NCBI RefSeq assembly: GCF_030269485.1
Contig: NZ_BSTL01000009.1
Location: 124,001-188,000 of the forward strand
Length of the DNA: 64,000 nt
Source of the DNA: Actinoplanes sp. NBRC 103695
GTDB lineage: Bacteria > Actinomycetota > Actinomycetes > Mycobacteriales > Micromonosporaceae
Direction of reading: 5' to 3'
A program made the position numbers and the translations under genes. Numbering within the stretch: the stretch's first letter is position 1; each line of letters starts with the position of its first letter. Of the stretch, positions 33,695 through 41,871 are shown in pieces. A model generated the notes under the pieces. That model saw only the letters and a program-made list of their open reading frames with translations, was not told where the DNA came from and did not search any database.

Positions 33695-33733
33695 TGGTGC
33701 CGGGATGCCGGCGTGAAGCCGGCATCCCACTAC
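33691..33733 (+). promoter_or_regulatory. Hairpin enclosing the rpsD stop codon
   Basis: GGGATGCCGGC (33702-33712) pairs with GCCGGCATCCC (33718-33728) around GTGAA, and GTAGT at 33691 can pair with ACTAC at 33729-33733. There is no U-run and rpoA follows 44 bases later, so it more likely sets the rpsD to rpoA ratio than ends transcription. Confidence 0.55.
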
Positions 33734-33776
33734 AAGGGCGTCATATAGCGGATGCCCCGACAGAAAGAAGAAACGC

Positions 33777-34799
33777 GTGCTCATCAGCCAGCGTCCGAGC
33801 CTCTCGGAAGAGTCGCTCAGCGAGACCCGATCCCGGTTCACCATCGAGCCGCTGGAGCCGGGCTTCGGCTACACCCTCGGTAACTCGCTGCGTCGCACCC
33901 TGCTGTCGTCCATCCCGGGCGCGGCCGTGACCAGCATCAAGATCGACGGCGTGCTGCACGAGTTCACCACGATCCCCGGTGTCAAGGAGGACGTGGTCGA
34001 GCTGGTCATGAACGTCAAGGACCTCACCGTCAGCTCCGAACACGACGAGCCGGTCAGCATGTACCTGCGCAAGCAGGGCCCCGGCGACGTCACCGCGGGC
34101 GACATCCAGCCCCCGGCCGGTGTCTCCGTGCACAACCCGGACCTCAAGCTGGCCACGCTGAACAGCAAGGGCCGGCTCGACATGGAGCTGACCGTCGAGC
34201 GTGGCCGTGGCTACGTCACGGCGGCGCAGAACAAGAACGCGGGCGCCGAGATCGGCCGCATCCCGGTGGACTCGATCTACTCGCCGGTCATGAAGGTCAC
34301 CTACCGCGTCGAGGCGACCCGTGTCGAGCAGCGCACCGACTTCGACCGTCTGATCATCGACGTCGAGTCGAAGGCGTCGATCTCGCCGCGGACCGCGCTG
34401 GCCTCGGCCGGCTCCACCCTGGTCGAGCTCTTCGGCCTGTGCCGGGAGCTGGACGAGACCGCCGAGGGCATCGACATCGGACCGTCCCCGCAGGACGCTC
34501 AGCTGGCCGCCGACCTCGCCCTGCCGATCGAGGAGCTGGACCTCACCGTCCGGTCGTACAACTGCCTCAAGCGCGAGGGCATCAACACGGTGGGCGAGTT
34601 GATAGGGCGTACGGAGGCCGACCTTCTGGATATAAGGAATTTCGGTCAGAAGAGCATCGACGAGGTCAAGATGAAGCTCGCCGGCATGGGCCTGGGCCTC
34701 AAGGACAGCGCGCCGTCCTTCGACCCCGCGCACGTCGTGGATTCGTTCGGCGACGTGGACTACGACACCGACGACTACCGCGAGACCGAGCAGCTCTAA
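33777..34799 (+). CDS. rpoA: RNA polymerase alpha subunit
   Basis: Assembles core polymerase through its N-terminal domain (about 1-230) and binds UP elements and activators through the C-terminal domain (about 250-320, RSYNCLKREGINTVGEL). The 340-residue product starts at GTG 33777 with only a weak GAAAGAAG site upstream, which may limit its translation. Confidence 0.97.
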   Translation: MLISQRPSLSEESLSETRSRFTIEPLEPGFGYTLGNSLRRTLLSSIPGAAVTSIKIDGVLHEFTTIPGVKEDVVELVMNVKDLTVSSEHDEPVSMYLRKQGPGDVTAGDIQPPAGVSVHNPDLKLATLNSKGRLDMELTVERGRGYVTAAQNKNAGAEIGRIPVDSIYSPVMKVTYRVEATRVEQRTDFDRLIIDVESKASISPRTALASAGSTLVELFGLCRELDETAEGIDIGPSPQDAQLAADLALPIEELDLTVRSYNCLKREGINTVGELIGRTEADLLDIRNFGQKSIDEVKMKLAGMGLGLKDSAPSFDPAHVVDSFGDVDYDTDDYRETEQL

Positions 34800-34838
34800 T
34801 CCCGCCTGCTCGGCACTTACCAAGGAGCATCCGAAAAA

Positions 34839-35396
34839 ATGCCCACGCCCACCAAGGGTCCCCGCCTCGGCGGCAGCCCGGCGCACGAGAAGCGGCTCCT
34901 GGCCAACCTGGCCACTGAGCTCTTCCGGCACGGGAAGATCAAGACCACCGAGACGAAGGCCAAGCGGCTCCGCCCGCTGGCCGAGCAGCTCATCACGAAG
35001 GCCAAGCGCGGCGACCTGCACGCCCGCCGTCGCGTCCTGACCATCGTGAAGGACAAGGACGTCGTGTACGCCCTGTTCGAGCAGATCGCTCCGCGGTACG
35101 GCAACCGGCCGGGCGGGTACACCCGCATCACCAAGACCGGGATCCGCAAGGGTGACGCCGCTCCGATGGCCGTCATCGAGCTGGTCGAGGAGCTCGAGGT
35201 CGCCACCCCGGCCCCGGCGAAGAAGACGGCTGCCCGCAAGGCCGCCCAGCAGGACAAGGTCGAGGCTCTGGCCCGCGAGGACGAGGCCCCGGCCAAGTCC
35301 TCCGTCGACCAGGACTCGGAGCCGCCGGTGAACGCGTCCGGTGACAAGGGTGCCGACGGCCCCGGCGACAAGGCCGAGGGCGAAGACACCAAGTAA
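34839..35396 (+). CDS. rplQ: 50S ribosomal protein L17
   Basis: Lies by the exit tunnel. Residues 1-120 are the normal L17 (MPTPTKGPRLGGSPAHEKRL). A further tail of about 65 residues is alanine/lysine-rich and then acidic (KKTAARKAAQQDKVEALA, ending KAEGEDTK). Such tails are seen in actinobacterial L17. Closes the operon before a perfect terminator. Confidence 0.97.
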   Translation: MPTPTKGPRLGGSPAHEKRLLANLATELFRHGKIKTTETKAKRLRPLAEQLITKAKRGDLHARRRVLTIVKDKDVVYALFEQIAPRYGNRPGGYTRITKTGIRKGDAAPMAVIELVEELEVATPAPAKKTAARKAAQQDKVEALAREDEAPAKSSVDQDSEPPVNASGDKGADGPGDKAEGEDTK

Positions 35397-35406
35397 TCGC
35401 GCTTCG

Positions 35407-35450
35407 GTAAGCCCGGCACTCTCAGCGGAGTGCCGGGCTTACTGCGTTTA
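35407..35450 (+). terminator. Terminator after rplQ
   Basis: GTAAGCCCGGCACTC (35407-35421) pairs perfectly over 15 bp with 35428-35442, followed by TGCGTTTA. Confidence 0.9.
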
Positions 35451-35498
35451 CGGGTACGGGCGTCCCGACAGTTCTCGGGCTCAGTGGAGAGGTTCGTC

Positions 35499-36359
35499 GT
35501 GGTCGAGGCCGTAACTCACCCATCCGGGCCGGACGATGTGGTCCGGCTCCGGCTGGACGTGTCATATGACGGCACCGAGTTCTCGGGGTGGGCGGTTCAG
35601 CCGTCCCGGCGCACAGTCGCCGGCGTGCTCCTCGCCGCGCTGGAAGTGCTCGTCGGTCCCATTCCGGTAGGCCTCACCGTGGCCGGGCGCACCGATGCCG
35701 GGGTGCACGCGTCCGGGCAGGTGTGCCACATCGACCTGCCCGCCCCCGTCTACGCCGCGCTGGAGGCGTCGCTGGTGAAGCGGCTCGGGGCGTTGATGCC
35801 GCCGGACGCCCGGGTCAAGGCGGTGACGCTGACGCCGTCCACATTCGACGCGCGGTTCTCGGCGACCTACCGCCGTTACGAGTACCGGGTCGCGGACAAC
35901 GTGTGGGGTGCGGAACCGCTGCGGCGGCGGGACACGCTCGCCTGGACGCGGCGGCTCGACCTGGACCGGTTGCGGGAGGCCGCCGCCGGGCTGCTGGGGG
36001 AGCACGACTTCGCCGCGTACTGCAAACGCAAGGACAACGCGACCACCATCCGCGCGATCACCCACCTGGACTGGCACCGCGCCGCGGACGGGGTGGCCGT
36101 GGCCACCGTGCAGGCCGACGCGTTCTGCCATTCGATGGTCCGCAGCCTGGTCGGTGCGATGCTGAGCGTCGGCGACGGGCGCCGCGAGCCGTCCTGGCCC
36201 GGGTCGCTGCTGACGCTGCGGGAGCGGTCGAGCTCGGTGACCGTGGCGCCGGCCCATGGGCTGACGCTCGTCGCCGTCGGGTATCCCGCCCAGGCCGAGT
36301 ACGCGGCTCGCGCCGACGCGACCCGCCGCCTGCGCACCCCCGAGAGTGACAGGACTTAG
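35499..36359 (+). CDS. truA: tRNA pseudouridine synthase A
   Basis: Isomerises uridines 38-40 in the anticodon arm of tRNA. The catalytic aspartate is D66 in VAGRTDAGVHASGQ; the LRLDVSYDGTEFSGW start is typical. GTG 35499 is chosen because GAGAGG lies 6 bases upstream; earlier in-frame starts fall in or next to the rplQ terminator. That gives 286 residues. Its stop overlaps the convergent next gene by 3-4 bases. Confidence 0.93.
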   Translation: MVEAVTHPSGPDDVVRLRLDVSYDGTEFSGWAVQPSRRTVAGVLLAALEVLVGPIPVGLTVAGRTDAGVHASGQVCHIDLPAPVYAALEASLVKRLGALMPPDARVKAVTLTPSTFDARFSATYRRYEYRVADNVWGAEPLRRRDTLAWTRRLDLDRLREAAAGLLGEHDFAAYCKRKDNATTIRAITHLDWHRAADGVAVATVQADAFCHSMVRSLVGAMLSVGDGRREPSWPGSLLTLRERSSSVTVAPAHGLTLVAVGYPAQAEYAARADATRRLRTPESDRT

Positions 36360-37189
36360 AGGTTGAGGGCCCGGGCGCCGATGACCTCGCCGGCCAGGTA
36401 GGTGTCCAGGAGGTCGGCGGTGATGCGGGGGGCGTACGGGTCGTCGGGGCTGATCGGGACGTTGTCCGAGCGGGTGATCACGCAGTAGACCAGGAAGTGG
36501 CCTCGGTCGTGCCAGCCGACCTGGGCGTCGGGGCGGTCGCGCGGGTCGCTGCCGGGGGCGGCGCCGGCGGCCATCGCGGCGAAGCTGCCCCGGCCGGACT
36601 CGACCAGGGGGCGGATCCGCTCGCCGGCACGGGTCGCGGCCTCGGCGTCGGCGAGGTTGAAGATGCCCGTGGTGACCTCGTAGCCGGCGTACGGCGCGGT
36701 CATCGAGGCGCGTACCACCTGGGTGCAGCCGGCGTCCTCGAGCAGGGTGCCGATCTCGCCGGTCGCCGCGGTCGCGCACACGTTGTCGATGTGCGTCATC
36801 GTCACCCGGTAGGAGCCGGCGCCCAGGCGCACCTGGGCGCCGGAGAAGACCTCGGCCAGGCTGAGCGGGTCCGGGTCCAGGTCGCGGGAGCTGATCGCGT
36901 ACGGGGACGGGGCGCCCATCGTGCCGGTGTCCGGGGCGCCCAGGCCGCGGCGCTCGTCGACGATCACGAAGAAGCTGCTCAACCCGCAGATGCCCAGCAT
37001 GATCAGCGCGCCGAGGCCGGTCATCAGCAGATGCATGGCGCGTTGCGGCTCACGCAGTGCCCACGGTCGTACGGACGGTTGCCGATGCAGTCCGGGTGTC
37101 GGCGCGACCATCTGCCGGACCAGCACGGTCAGACCACCGGGGGTGGCCATGCGGCGATGGGCGGCGCGGGACGCGGATGCGTGCAGCAT
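36356..37189 (-). CDS. Membrane-anchored protein of unknown function
   Basis: A 277-residue protein with a basic cytoplasmic N-terminus, one membrane helix at about residues 52-77 (LLMTGLGALIMLGICGLSSF) and an extracytoplasmic part of about 200 residues. Two cysteines in that part (VCATAATGEIG and DAGCTQV) could form a disulfide. I recognise no family. The start is uncertain; internal ATG codons at residues 14, 27 and 52 are possible. It converges on truA and is divergent from the methyltransferase gene. Confidence 0.65.
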   Translation of the reverse strand: MLHASASRAAHRRMATPGGLTVLVRQMVAPTPGLHRQPSVRPWALREPQRAMHLLMTGLGALIMLGICGLSSFFVIVDERRGLGAPDTGTMGAPSPYAISSRDLDPDPLSLAEVFSGAQVRLGAGSYRVTMTHIDNVCATAATGEIGTLLEDAGCTQVVRASMTAPYAGYEVTTGIFNLADAEAATRAGERIRPLVESGRGSFAAMAAGAAPGSDPRDRPDAQVGWHDRGHFLVYCVITRSDNVPISPDDPYAPRITADLLDTYLAGEVIGARALNL

Positions 37190-37283
37190 GCAGTGAGGCT
37201 AGGAGCGCACCCTGATCGATGAACGCACTGGCTGTGCGCCACCCCCGCAGGTCATCGCTCGTTGCCGGGAGGACAATGGGGGA

Positions 37284-37892
37284 GTGAGCACCGAGCACTA
37301 CTTCACCGCCGACCCGGCCACGCCCGCCCGGCCCGCCGAGGTCGAGTTCGCGATCAAGGGGCGGGACTATCGGCTCGCCTCGGCGAGTGGACTGTTCTCC
37401 GCCGGACGGCTCGACCCCGGCACGACCGTACTGCTGAAAAAGGGTGACCTGCCCACCGCCGCGACCACCGGCCGGCTCCTGGACCTGGGCTGCGGCTACG
37501 GGCCGATCGCGGTGGTGCTGGCCAGCGAGGCGCCGGAGGCCGAGGTGTACGCGGTCGACGTCAACAGCCGCGCCCTCGACCTGACCCGCGCCAACGCCGA
37601 GCGGCTCGAGCTGCGCATCACCGTCGGCGGGCCGGACGACCTGCCGGCCGACGTGACCTTCGCGCAGATCTGGAGCAACCCGCCCACCCACGTCGGCAAG
37701 GCCGAGCTGCACGCGATCCTGGAACGCTGGCTGCCGCGGCTCGACCCGGACGGCGTGGCCTGGCTGGTGATCAACCGGCACCTGGGTGGTGATTCGCTGC
37801 ACACCTGGCTGGTCGGCAACGGGTGGACAGTCGAGCGCAAAGCCAGCCAGAAGGGCTTCCGGGTGCTGCGGGTGACCCGGAAAACCGGCTGA
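37284..37892 (+). CDS. Class I SAM methyltransferase, RsmC-like
   Basis: A 202-residue cytoplasmic methyltransferase. The SAM-binding motif LLDLGCGYGPIAVVLA is near residues 65-80, the acidic motif YAVDVNSRALDL follows, and the catalytic SNPPTH replaces the NPPF of rRNA N2-guanine methyltransferases. It corresponds to the C-terminal catalytic half of RsmC/RlmG without their N-terminal half. A base in rRNA is the likely target, but which one cannot be read. GTG start at 37284. Confidence 0.8.
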   Translation: MSTEHYFTADPATPARPAEVEFAIKGRDYRLASASGLFSAGRLDPGTTVLLKKGDLPTAATTGRLLDLGCGYGPIAVVLASEAPEAEVYAVDVNSRALDLTRANAERLELRITVGGPDDLPADVTFAQIWSNPPTHVGKAELHAILERWLPRLDPDGVAWLVINRHLGGDSLHTWLVGNGWTVERKASQKGFRVLRVTRKTG

Positions 37893-37925
37893 CGCCGTCC
37901 CGCCCGACCAGGAAGGATGCCGGTC

Positions 37926-39572
37926 ATGGGTTACGTGGATGTCGCCGGGGTGGGCTTCGTGCTGCCGGATGGGCGCGAGCTGTTCTCCGAGGTGTCGTTC
38001 CGGGTGGGCGAGGGCGCCAAGGTCGCGCTCGTCGGGCCGAACGGCGCCGGCAAGACCACGTTGCTCCGGATGGTGTCGGGCGACCTGCCGTTGCAGACCG
38101 GCACCGTCGCGCGCGCCGGCGGCCTCGGTGTGATGCGCCAGTTCATCGGCATGATCGGCGACGACCGTACCCTCGAAGATCTTGCTCTGTCCTTGGTCGA
38201 GCCGCCGTTGCGCGAGGCCGGTGCCAGGCTCGCGGCTGCCGCGGTCGCGCTCGGTGAGTCCGAGAAATCCCAGCTCGCGTACGCCAACGCGCTGTCACAG
38301 TGGGGCGAGGCCGGCGGGTACGACGCCGAGGTGCTGTTCGACACCGTGGCGGTGGCGATCCTCGGCAAACCGTGGGACGAGGTGCGCACCCGGCCGGTCC
38401 GGACGCTCTCCGGCGGCCAGCAGAAACGCTTCGCCCTCGACCTGCTGCTCCGCGGCCGCGACGAGGTGCTGCTGCTCGACGAGCCGGACAACTTCCTGGA
38501 CGTGCCCGGCAAACGGTGGCTGGAGGCGCGGCTCAAGGAGTCGTCCAAGTCGGTGCTCTACGTCTCGCACGATCGCGAACTGCTCAACCAGACCGCCGGC
38601 CGGGTGGTGGCCGTCGAGGGCGGCGGCGCGTGGACGCATCCGGGCAGCTTCGCGTCCTGGCACGAGGCGCGGGCCGACCGGCATGACCGGCTGCTCGAGC
38701 TGCGCCGGCGGTGGGACGAGGAGCACGAGAAGCTGCGCGAGCTCGTCTTCACGCTGAAGCAGAAGGCCGCGTACAACGACGGGCTGGCGTCGCGCTATCA
38801 GGCGGCGCAGACCCGGCTGCGGAAGTTCGAGGAGGCCGGGCCGCCGCCGCTGCCGCCCAAGGAGCAGTCGCTGCGGATGAACCTGCAGGGCGGCCGCACC
38901 GGCAAACGCGCCGTGATGTGCGAGCAGCTCGAGCTGGACAACCTGACGTTCCCGTTCGACCTGGAGATCTGGTACGGCGACCGGGTCGCGGTGCTCGGCG
39001 CCAACGGCACCGGCAAGTCGCACTTCTTGCGCCTGCTCGCGGCCGGTGGCTCGTCGCCCGATGTGGACAACAAGCCGGTGGACGGGGCGCCGCTCGCGCA
39101 TGTCGCGCATTCGGGCGTGGCCCGGCTCGGCGCGCGGGTACGCCCCGGCCACTTCTCACAGACCCACGATCGGCCGGAACTCCTGGAACGCACCCTGGTC
39201 GACATCCTCTGGCGCGGCGACGACCACCGATCCGGCCGGGACCGGGCCGCCGCGATGAAGGCGCTCAACCGGTACGAGCTGGCCGGGCAGGGCGACCAGC
39301 TGTTCAAGACGCTCTCCGGCGGGCAGCAGGCGCGGTTCCTGGTGCTGCTGCTGGAGCTGTCCGGCGCCACGGTGCTGCTGCTCGACGAGCCGACCGACAA
39401 CCTGGACATGGCGTCGGCGGAGGCGCTCGAAGAGGGTTTGTCGGCCTTCGAGGGCACGGTGATCGCGGTGACCCACGACCGGTGGTTCACCAGGGGATTC
39501 GATCGTTTCGTGCTCTTCCAGGCCGACGGCGAGGTCGTCGAAACACCAGCCCCGGTCTGGGACGTGCGATAG
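37926..39572 (+). CDS. ABC-F family ATPase
   Basis: A soluble protein with two ABC domains and no membrane part. The first has GPNGAGKTT and signature LSGGQQKR, the second GANGTGKSH and LSGGQQAR with LLLLDEPTDNLDM. A charged linker of about 80 residues connects them (EEHEKLRELVFTLKQKAA). Such proteins act on the ribosome, some giving antibiotic resistance; which subgroup is unclear. ATG 37926 is preferred over 37917 because AGGAAGG is correctly spaced, giving 548 residues. The stop lies in the left arm of a large inverted repeat. Confidence 0.85.
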   Translation: MGYVDVAGVGFVLPDGRELFSEVSFRVGEGAKVALVGPNGAGKTTLLRMVSGDLPLQTGTVARAGGLGVMRQFIGMIGDDRTLEDLALSLVEPPLREAGARLAAAAVALGESEKSQLAYANALSQWGEAGGYDAEVLFDTVAVAILGKPWDEVRTRPVRTLSGGQQKRFALDLLLRGRDEVLLLDEPDNFLDVPGKRWLEARLKESSKSVLYVSHDRELLNQTAGRVVAVEGGGAWTHPGSFASWHEARADRHDRLLELRRRWDEEHEKLRELVFTLKQKAAYNDGLASRYQAAQTRLRKFEEAGPPPLPPKEQSLRMNLQGGRTGKRAVMCEQLELDNLTFPFDLEIWYGDRVAVLGANGTGKSHFLRLLAAGGSSPDVDNKPVDGAPLAHVAHSGVARLGARVRPGHFSQTHDRPELLERTLVDILWRGDDHRSGRDRAAAMKALNRYELAGQGDQLFKTLSGGQQARFLVLLLELSGATVLLLDEPTDNLDMASAEALEEGLSAFEGTVIAVTHDRWFTRGFDRFVLFQADGEVVETPAPVWDVR

Positions 39573-39685
39573 GCCGGTTTCAAACCCGGCCAGGCGCGAG
39601 GCATGGCCCAGAGCGCGCCCGGCGGCGTCCGCGAGGCGCGCTCTGGACCTCGCCTCGCGCTTGCCCGGGTTTGGAACCCGGCCTA
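39570..39685. repeat. Large inverted repeat between the ABC-F gene and the thi operon
   Basis: Two arms of about 50 bases (39570-39619 and 39635-39685) match at roughly 44 of 51 positions and enclose a 15-base loop. Each arm contains a nested palindrome (CCGGGTTTGGAACCCGG type). The left arm includes the ABC-F stop codon. The RNA would fold into one long hairpin. It may be a REP-like element doubling as a bidirectional terminator. Confidence 0.75.
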
Positions 39686-39727
39686 GCCAACGCTGTAGTT
39701 CGAGGGCTACTGTCGCCCGTAGAACCA

Positions 39728-39820
39728 ACCCCACGGGAGTCCGGTGCACCGGGCTGAGAGGGGGGCTGTCGCGGCCCCCGACCGTCGAACCTGATCCGGA
39801 TCATGCCGGCGCAGGGAGGA
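39728..39820 (+). promoter_or_regulatory. TPP riboswitch
   Basis: The conserved thi-box parts are present in order: ACGGGAGTCCGG, GGGCTGAGAG, then ACCGTCGAACCTGATCCGG and GCGCAGGGA, ending at the ribosome binding site GGAGG of thiE. Binding of thiamine pyrophosphate would most likely hide this site and block translation. A candidate -10 TACTGT lies at 39708-39713. Confidence 0.93.
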
Positions 39821-39823
39821 GCG

Positions 39824-40411
39824 ATGGTGCAACCTATCTTCCCTCGTCTACACGTGGTGACGTCGTCGTTGCCGATTGTGCAGGCGGTGCTCTCGGTCTC
39901 CGGGCACGTGGCGATCCAGGTGCGCGTCGAAGACCCGGTCACCGATCGCGACGCCTATGCGCTCACGGTCGCGGTGCTGGCGTTGTGCCGGGCGCGCGGG
40001 GCGTTGTGCCTGGTCAACGATCGGCTCGATGTGGCCGTGGCGGCGGGCGCCGACGGGGCGCATGTGGGCGCCGACGACCTGCCACCGGCGGCGGCTCGGA
40101 AAGTGCTCGGGCCGGGCGTGGTGCTCGGCGTGACCTTGCGGGCGCCAGCGAAGGTTCCCGAAGCCTCGTACTTCGGTGTCGGGCCCGCCTATGCGACGTC
40201 CACGAAGGACGGTCTGCCGGATCCGATCGGGCCGGCCGGGGTGGGGGCGGTGGCTGACGCCTCGGGCGTTCCGGTGATCGCGATCGCTGGGGTGACGCCT
40301 GCTCTCGTGCCGGAACTGCTGGCTGCCGGCGCCTACGGGGTGGCTGCGGTGGGGGCCATCGCGCGTGATCCGGTCGGGGCTACGACCGCGTTTCTGGCGG
40401 CGCTGTCGTGA
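39824..40411 (+). CDS. thiE: Thiamine phosphate synthase
   Basis: Joins the pyrimidine and thiazole moieties to thiamine phosphate. The 195-residue TIM barrel has the diagnostic LVNDRLDVAVAAGADGAHVG, then FGVGPAYATSTKDGLPDPIG and the phosphate-binding IAGVTPALVPELLAAGAYG. ATG 39824 follows the riboswitch-embedded GGAGG. Its stop overlaps the thiO start. Confidence 0.9.
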   Translation: MVQPIFPRLHVVTSSLPIVQAVLSVSGHVAIQVRVEDPVTDRDAYALTVAVLALCRARGALCLVNDRLDVAVAAGADGAHVGADDLPPAAARKVLGPGVVLGVTLRAPAKVPEASYFGVGPAYATSTKDGLPDPIGPAGVGAVADASGVPVIAIAGVTPALVPELLAAGAYGVAAVGAIARDPVGATTAFLAALS

Positions 40412-41673
40412 GATGCGCGGTGGTCGGGGGCGGGATCATCGGCTTGTCCATCGGGTGGCGACTCGCGGCCCGCGGGGTCGAGGTCCAGGTCTTCGACGCG
40501 TGGGCGGCCGGCGGCTCGGTGCTTCCTATGGGTAAGCAGAGCGAAGCGCTTCCTATGGGTAAGCAGAGCAAAGCGGGGGCCTGGTTTGTCGCCGCCGGGA
40601 TGCTGGCCGCGGGGAACGAGTCGACCTGGGAGTCGGCCGCGCTCGGGGAGCTGATGGTGGAGTCGGCTCGGCGGTGGCCGGGTTTCGCCGCCGAACTCGG
40701 TGTGGAGCTGCCGGACGCGGGGACGCTCGTGGTGGCGCTCACGGCGGACGACGTCGCGGAGGCGGAACGCGAGTGGGCTCGGCGCCCGGGCCACCGACCG
40801 AGCCCGGACCCGCACTCGGGCCAGCGACCGGGCCCGCACTCGGGCCAGCGACCGGGCCCGCACCCGGGCCAGCGACCGGGCCCGCACCCGGGCCCGCACC
40901 CGGGCCAGCGACCGGGCCCGCCGCCGGGCGGGATGGTGGCGGCGGGAGAGCTCGGGGGAGCGGCCGCGGGGCAACGCTTACTGGAGGTAAGCAGAGCAAA
41001 GCATCTGGGGCCGAGTGCTCTGCGCGAGGCGGAGCCGGCCCTGTCGCCGCGGGTGCGGGCCGGCTGTCATCTGCCCGAGGACCGGCAGGTCGACCCGCGC
41101 AAGGTGGTGGCGGCGCTGCGGGAGCGGGTGCTCGTCGTACCCGAGAAGGTTGACGATCTTGCGGACCTGGACGCGGATCAGGTGGTCGTCGCGGCGGGGG
41201 TCGGCACGGCTCGGCTGGCCGGGTTGCCGGTGCGGCCGGTCAAGGGCGAGTTGCTGCGGCTGCGCGGCGAGCCTGGGCTGCTGCGGCACGTGATCAGCGG
41301 ATACGCGGACGGGCGCCGGGTCTATCTGGTGCCGCGGGCGGACGGCGAGATCGTGGTCGGGGCGACCCAGGACGAGCGTACGGACGACGTGGTCACCGCC
41401 GGGGCGGTGCTGGAACTGCTCCGCGCCGCGACCGACCTGGTGCCCGCCCTCGCCGACTGCGCGATCACCGAGACGCTCGTCGGTCACCGGCCGTCCACAC
41501 CGGACAACGCGCCGCTGCTCGGGCGGCTGGACGGCCGCACCGTGATCGCCTCCGGTCACCACCGGAACGGCGTACTCCTGGCACCGGTCACCGCCGATCT
41601 GATCGCGGACCTGATCGTGACCGGCGAGCCCGACCCGCTCCTCGCGCCCTTCGCCCCCGGGAGGTTCACATGA
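40408..41673 (+). CDS. thiO: Glycine oxidase ThiO, with repeat insertions
   Basis: FAD-dependent oxidase that makes dehydroglycine for thiazole synthesis. The FAD motif VVGGGIIGLSIGWRLAARG is at residues 4-22. The product has 421 residues against about 370 in relatives. The excess is explained by two insertions: two copies of LPMGKQSKA at residues 39-56, just before the conserved AGAWFVAAGML, and an octapeptide array (GQRPGPHP type) near residues 128-172. Both keep the frame. Whether the enzyme still works is open; the C-terminal catalytic part with GHHRNGVLLAPVTADLIADL is intact. Confidence 0.88.
   Translation: MRCAVVGGGIIGLSIGWRLAARGVEVQVFDAWAAGGSVLPMGKQSEALPMGKQSKAGAWFVAAGMLAAGNESTWESAALGELMVESARRWPGFAAELGVELPDAGTLVVALTADDVAEAEREWARRPGHRPSPDPHSGQRPGPHSGQRPGPHPGQRPGPHPGPHPGQRPGPPPGGMVAAGELGGAAAGQRLLEVSRAKHLGPSALREAEPALSPRVRAGCHLPEDRQVDPRKVVAALRERVLVVPEKVDDLADLDADQVVVAAGVGTARLAGLPVRPVKGELLRLRGEPGLLRHVISGYADGRRVYLVPRADGEIVVGATQDERTDDVVTAGAVLELLRAATDLVPALADCAITETLVGHRPSTPDNAPLLGRLDGRTVIASGHHRNGVLLAPVTADLIADLIVTGEPDPLLAPFAPGRFT
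40522..40575 (+). repeat. Two tandem copies of a coding 27-bp repeat in thiO
   Basis: Period 27 bp, core CCTATGGGTAAGCAGAGC, one base different between the copies. In frame it reads LPMGKQSEA-LPMGKQSKA. Each copy is bounded by CGCTT/AAGCG-type inverted ends (the first starts with GTGCTT instead). Other copies: 40975-41003 (diverged) and 43174-43202. Confidence 0.9.
40811..40918 (+). repeat. 24-bp tandem repeat in thiO
   Basis: Four 24-bp units (40811, 40835, 40859 and 40895) and one 12-bp half unit (40883-40894) encode a histidine, proline, glycine, glutamine and arginine octapeptide array. The units differ by one base (CACTCGGG or CACCCGGG). The array lies in a region between the FAD motif and the substrate-binding core. 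Confidence 0.9.
40975..41003 (+). repeat. Diverged copy of the 27-bp repeat in thiO
   Basis: Matches the 29-base element at 43174-43202 at 24 positions; GGTAAGCAGAGCAAAGC is exact. Here it is read in another frame (RLLEVSRAKH), so the element has no stop in at least two frames. Confidence 0.75.
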
Positions 41674-41870
41674 CCGTCGTCGTCAACGGTGACCGGACGC
41701 CCATCCCCGAGGGGGCCAGCGTGGCCGCGCTGGTCGCCCGGCTGACCGAGGCCGAGCGCGGGGTTGCGGTCGCGCTCAACGGCGAGGTGGTGCCGCGGTC
41801 GGCCTGGGCGGACACCGGGCTGGCCGACGGCGACCGCGTCGAGGTGCTGACCGCGGCTCAGGGAGGCTGA
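41670..41870 (+). CDS. thiS: Sulfur carrier protein ThiS
   Basis: A 66-residue ubiquitin-like protein ending in the required diglycine (AAQGG), whose thiocarboxylate donates sulfur to the thiazole. It starts MTVVVNGDRTPIPEGASVAAL and overlaps thiO by 4 bases. The activating enzyme ThiF is not in the window. Confidence 0.93.
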   Translation: MTVVVNGDRTPIPEGASVAALVARLTEAERGVAVALNGEVVPRSAWADTGLADGDRVEVLTAAQGG

Positions 41871-41871
41871 C

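Noticed and set aside
36497..37222. A 241-codon plus-strand frame opposite the membrane-anchored unknown protein
   Set aside because: The minus-strand frame has a plausible membrane helix and external domain; the plus-strand one is a Gly/Ala/Arg-rich shadow.
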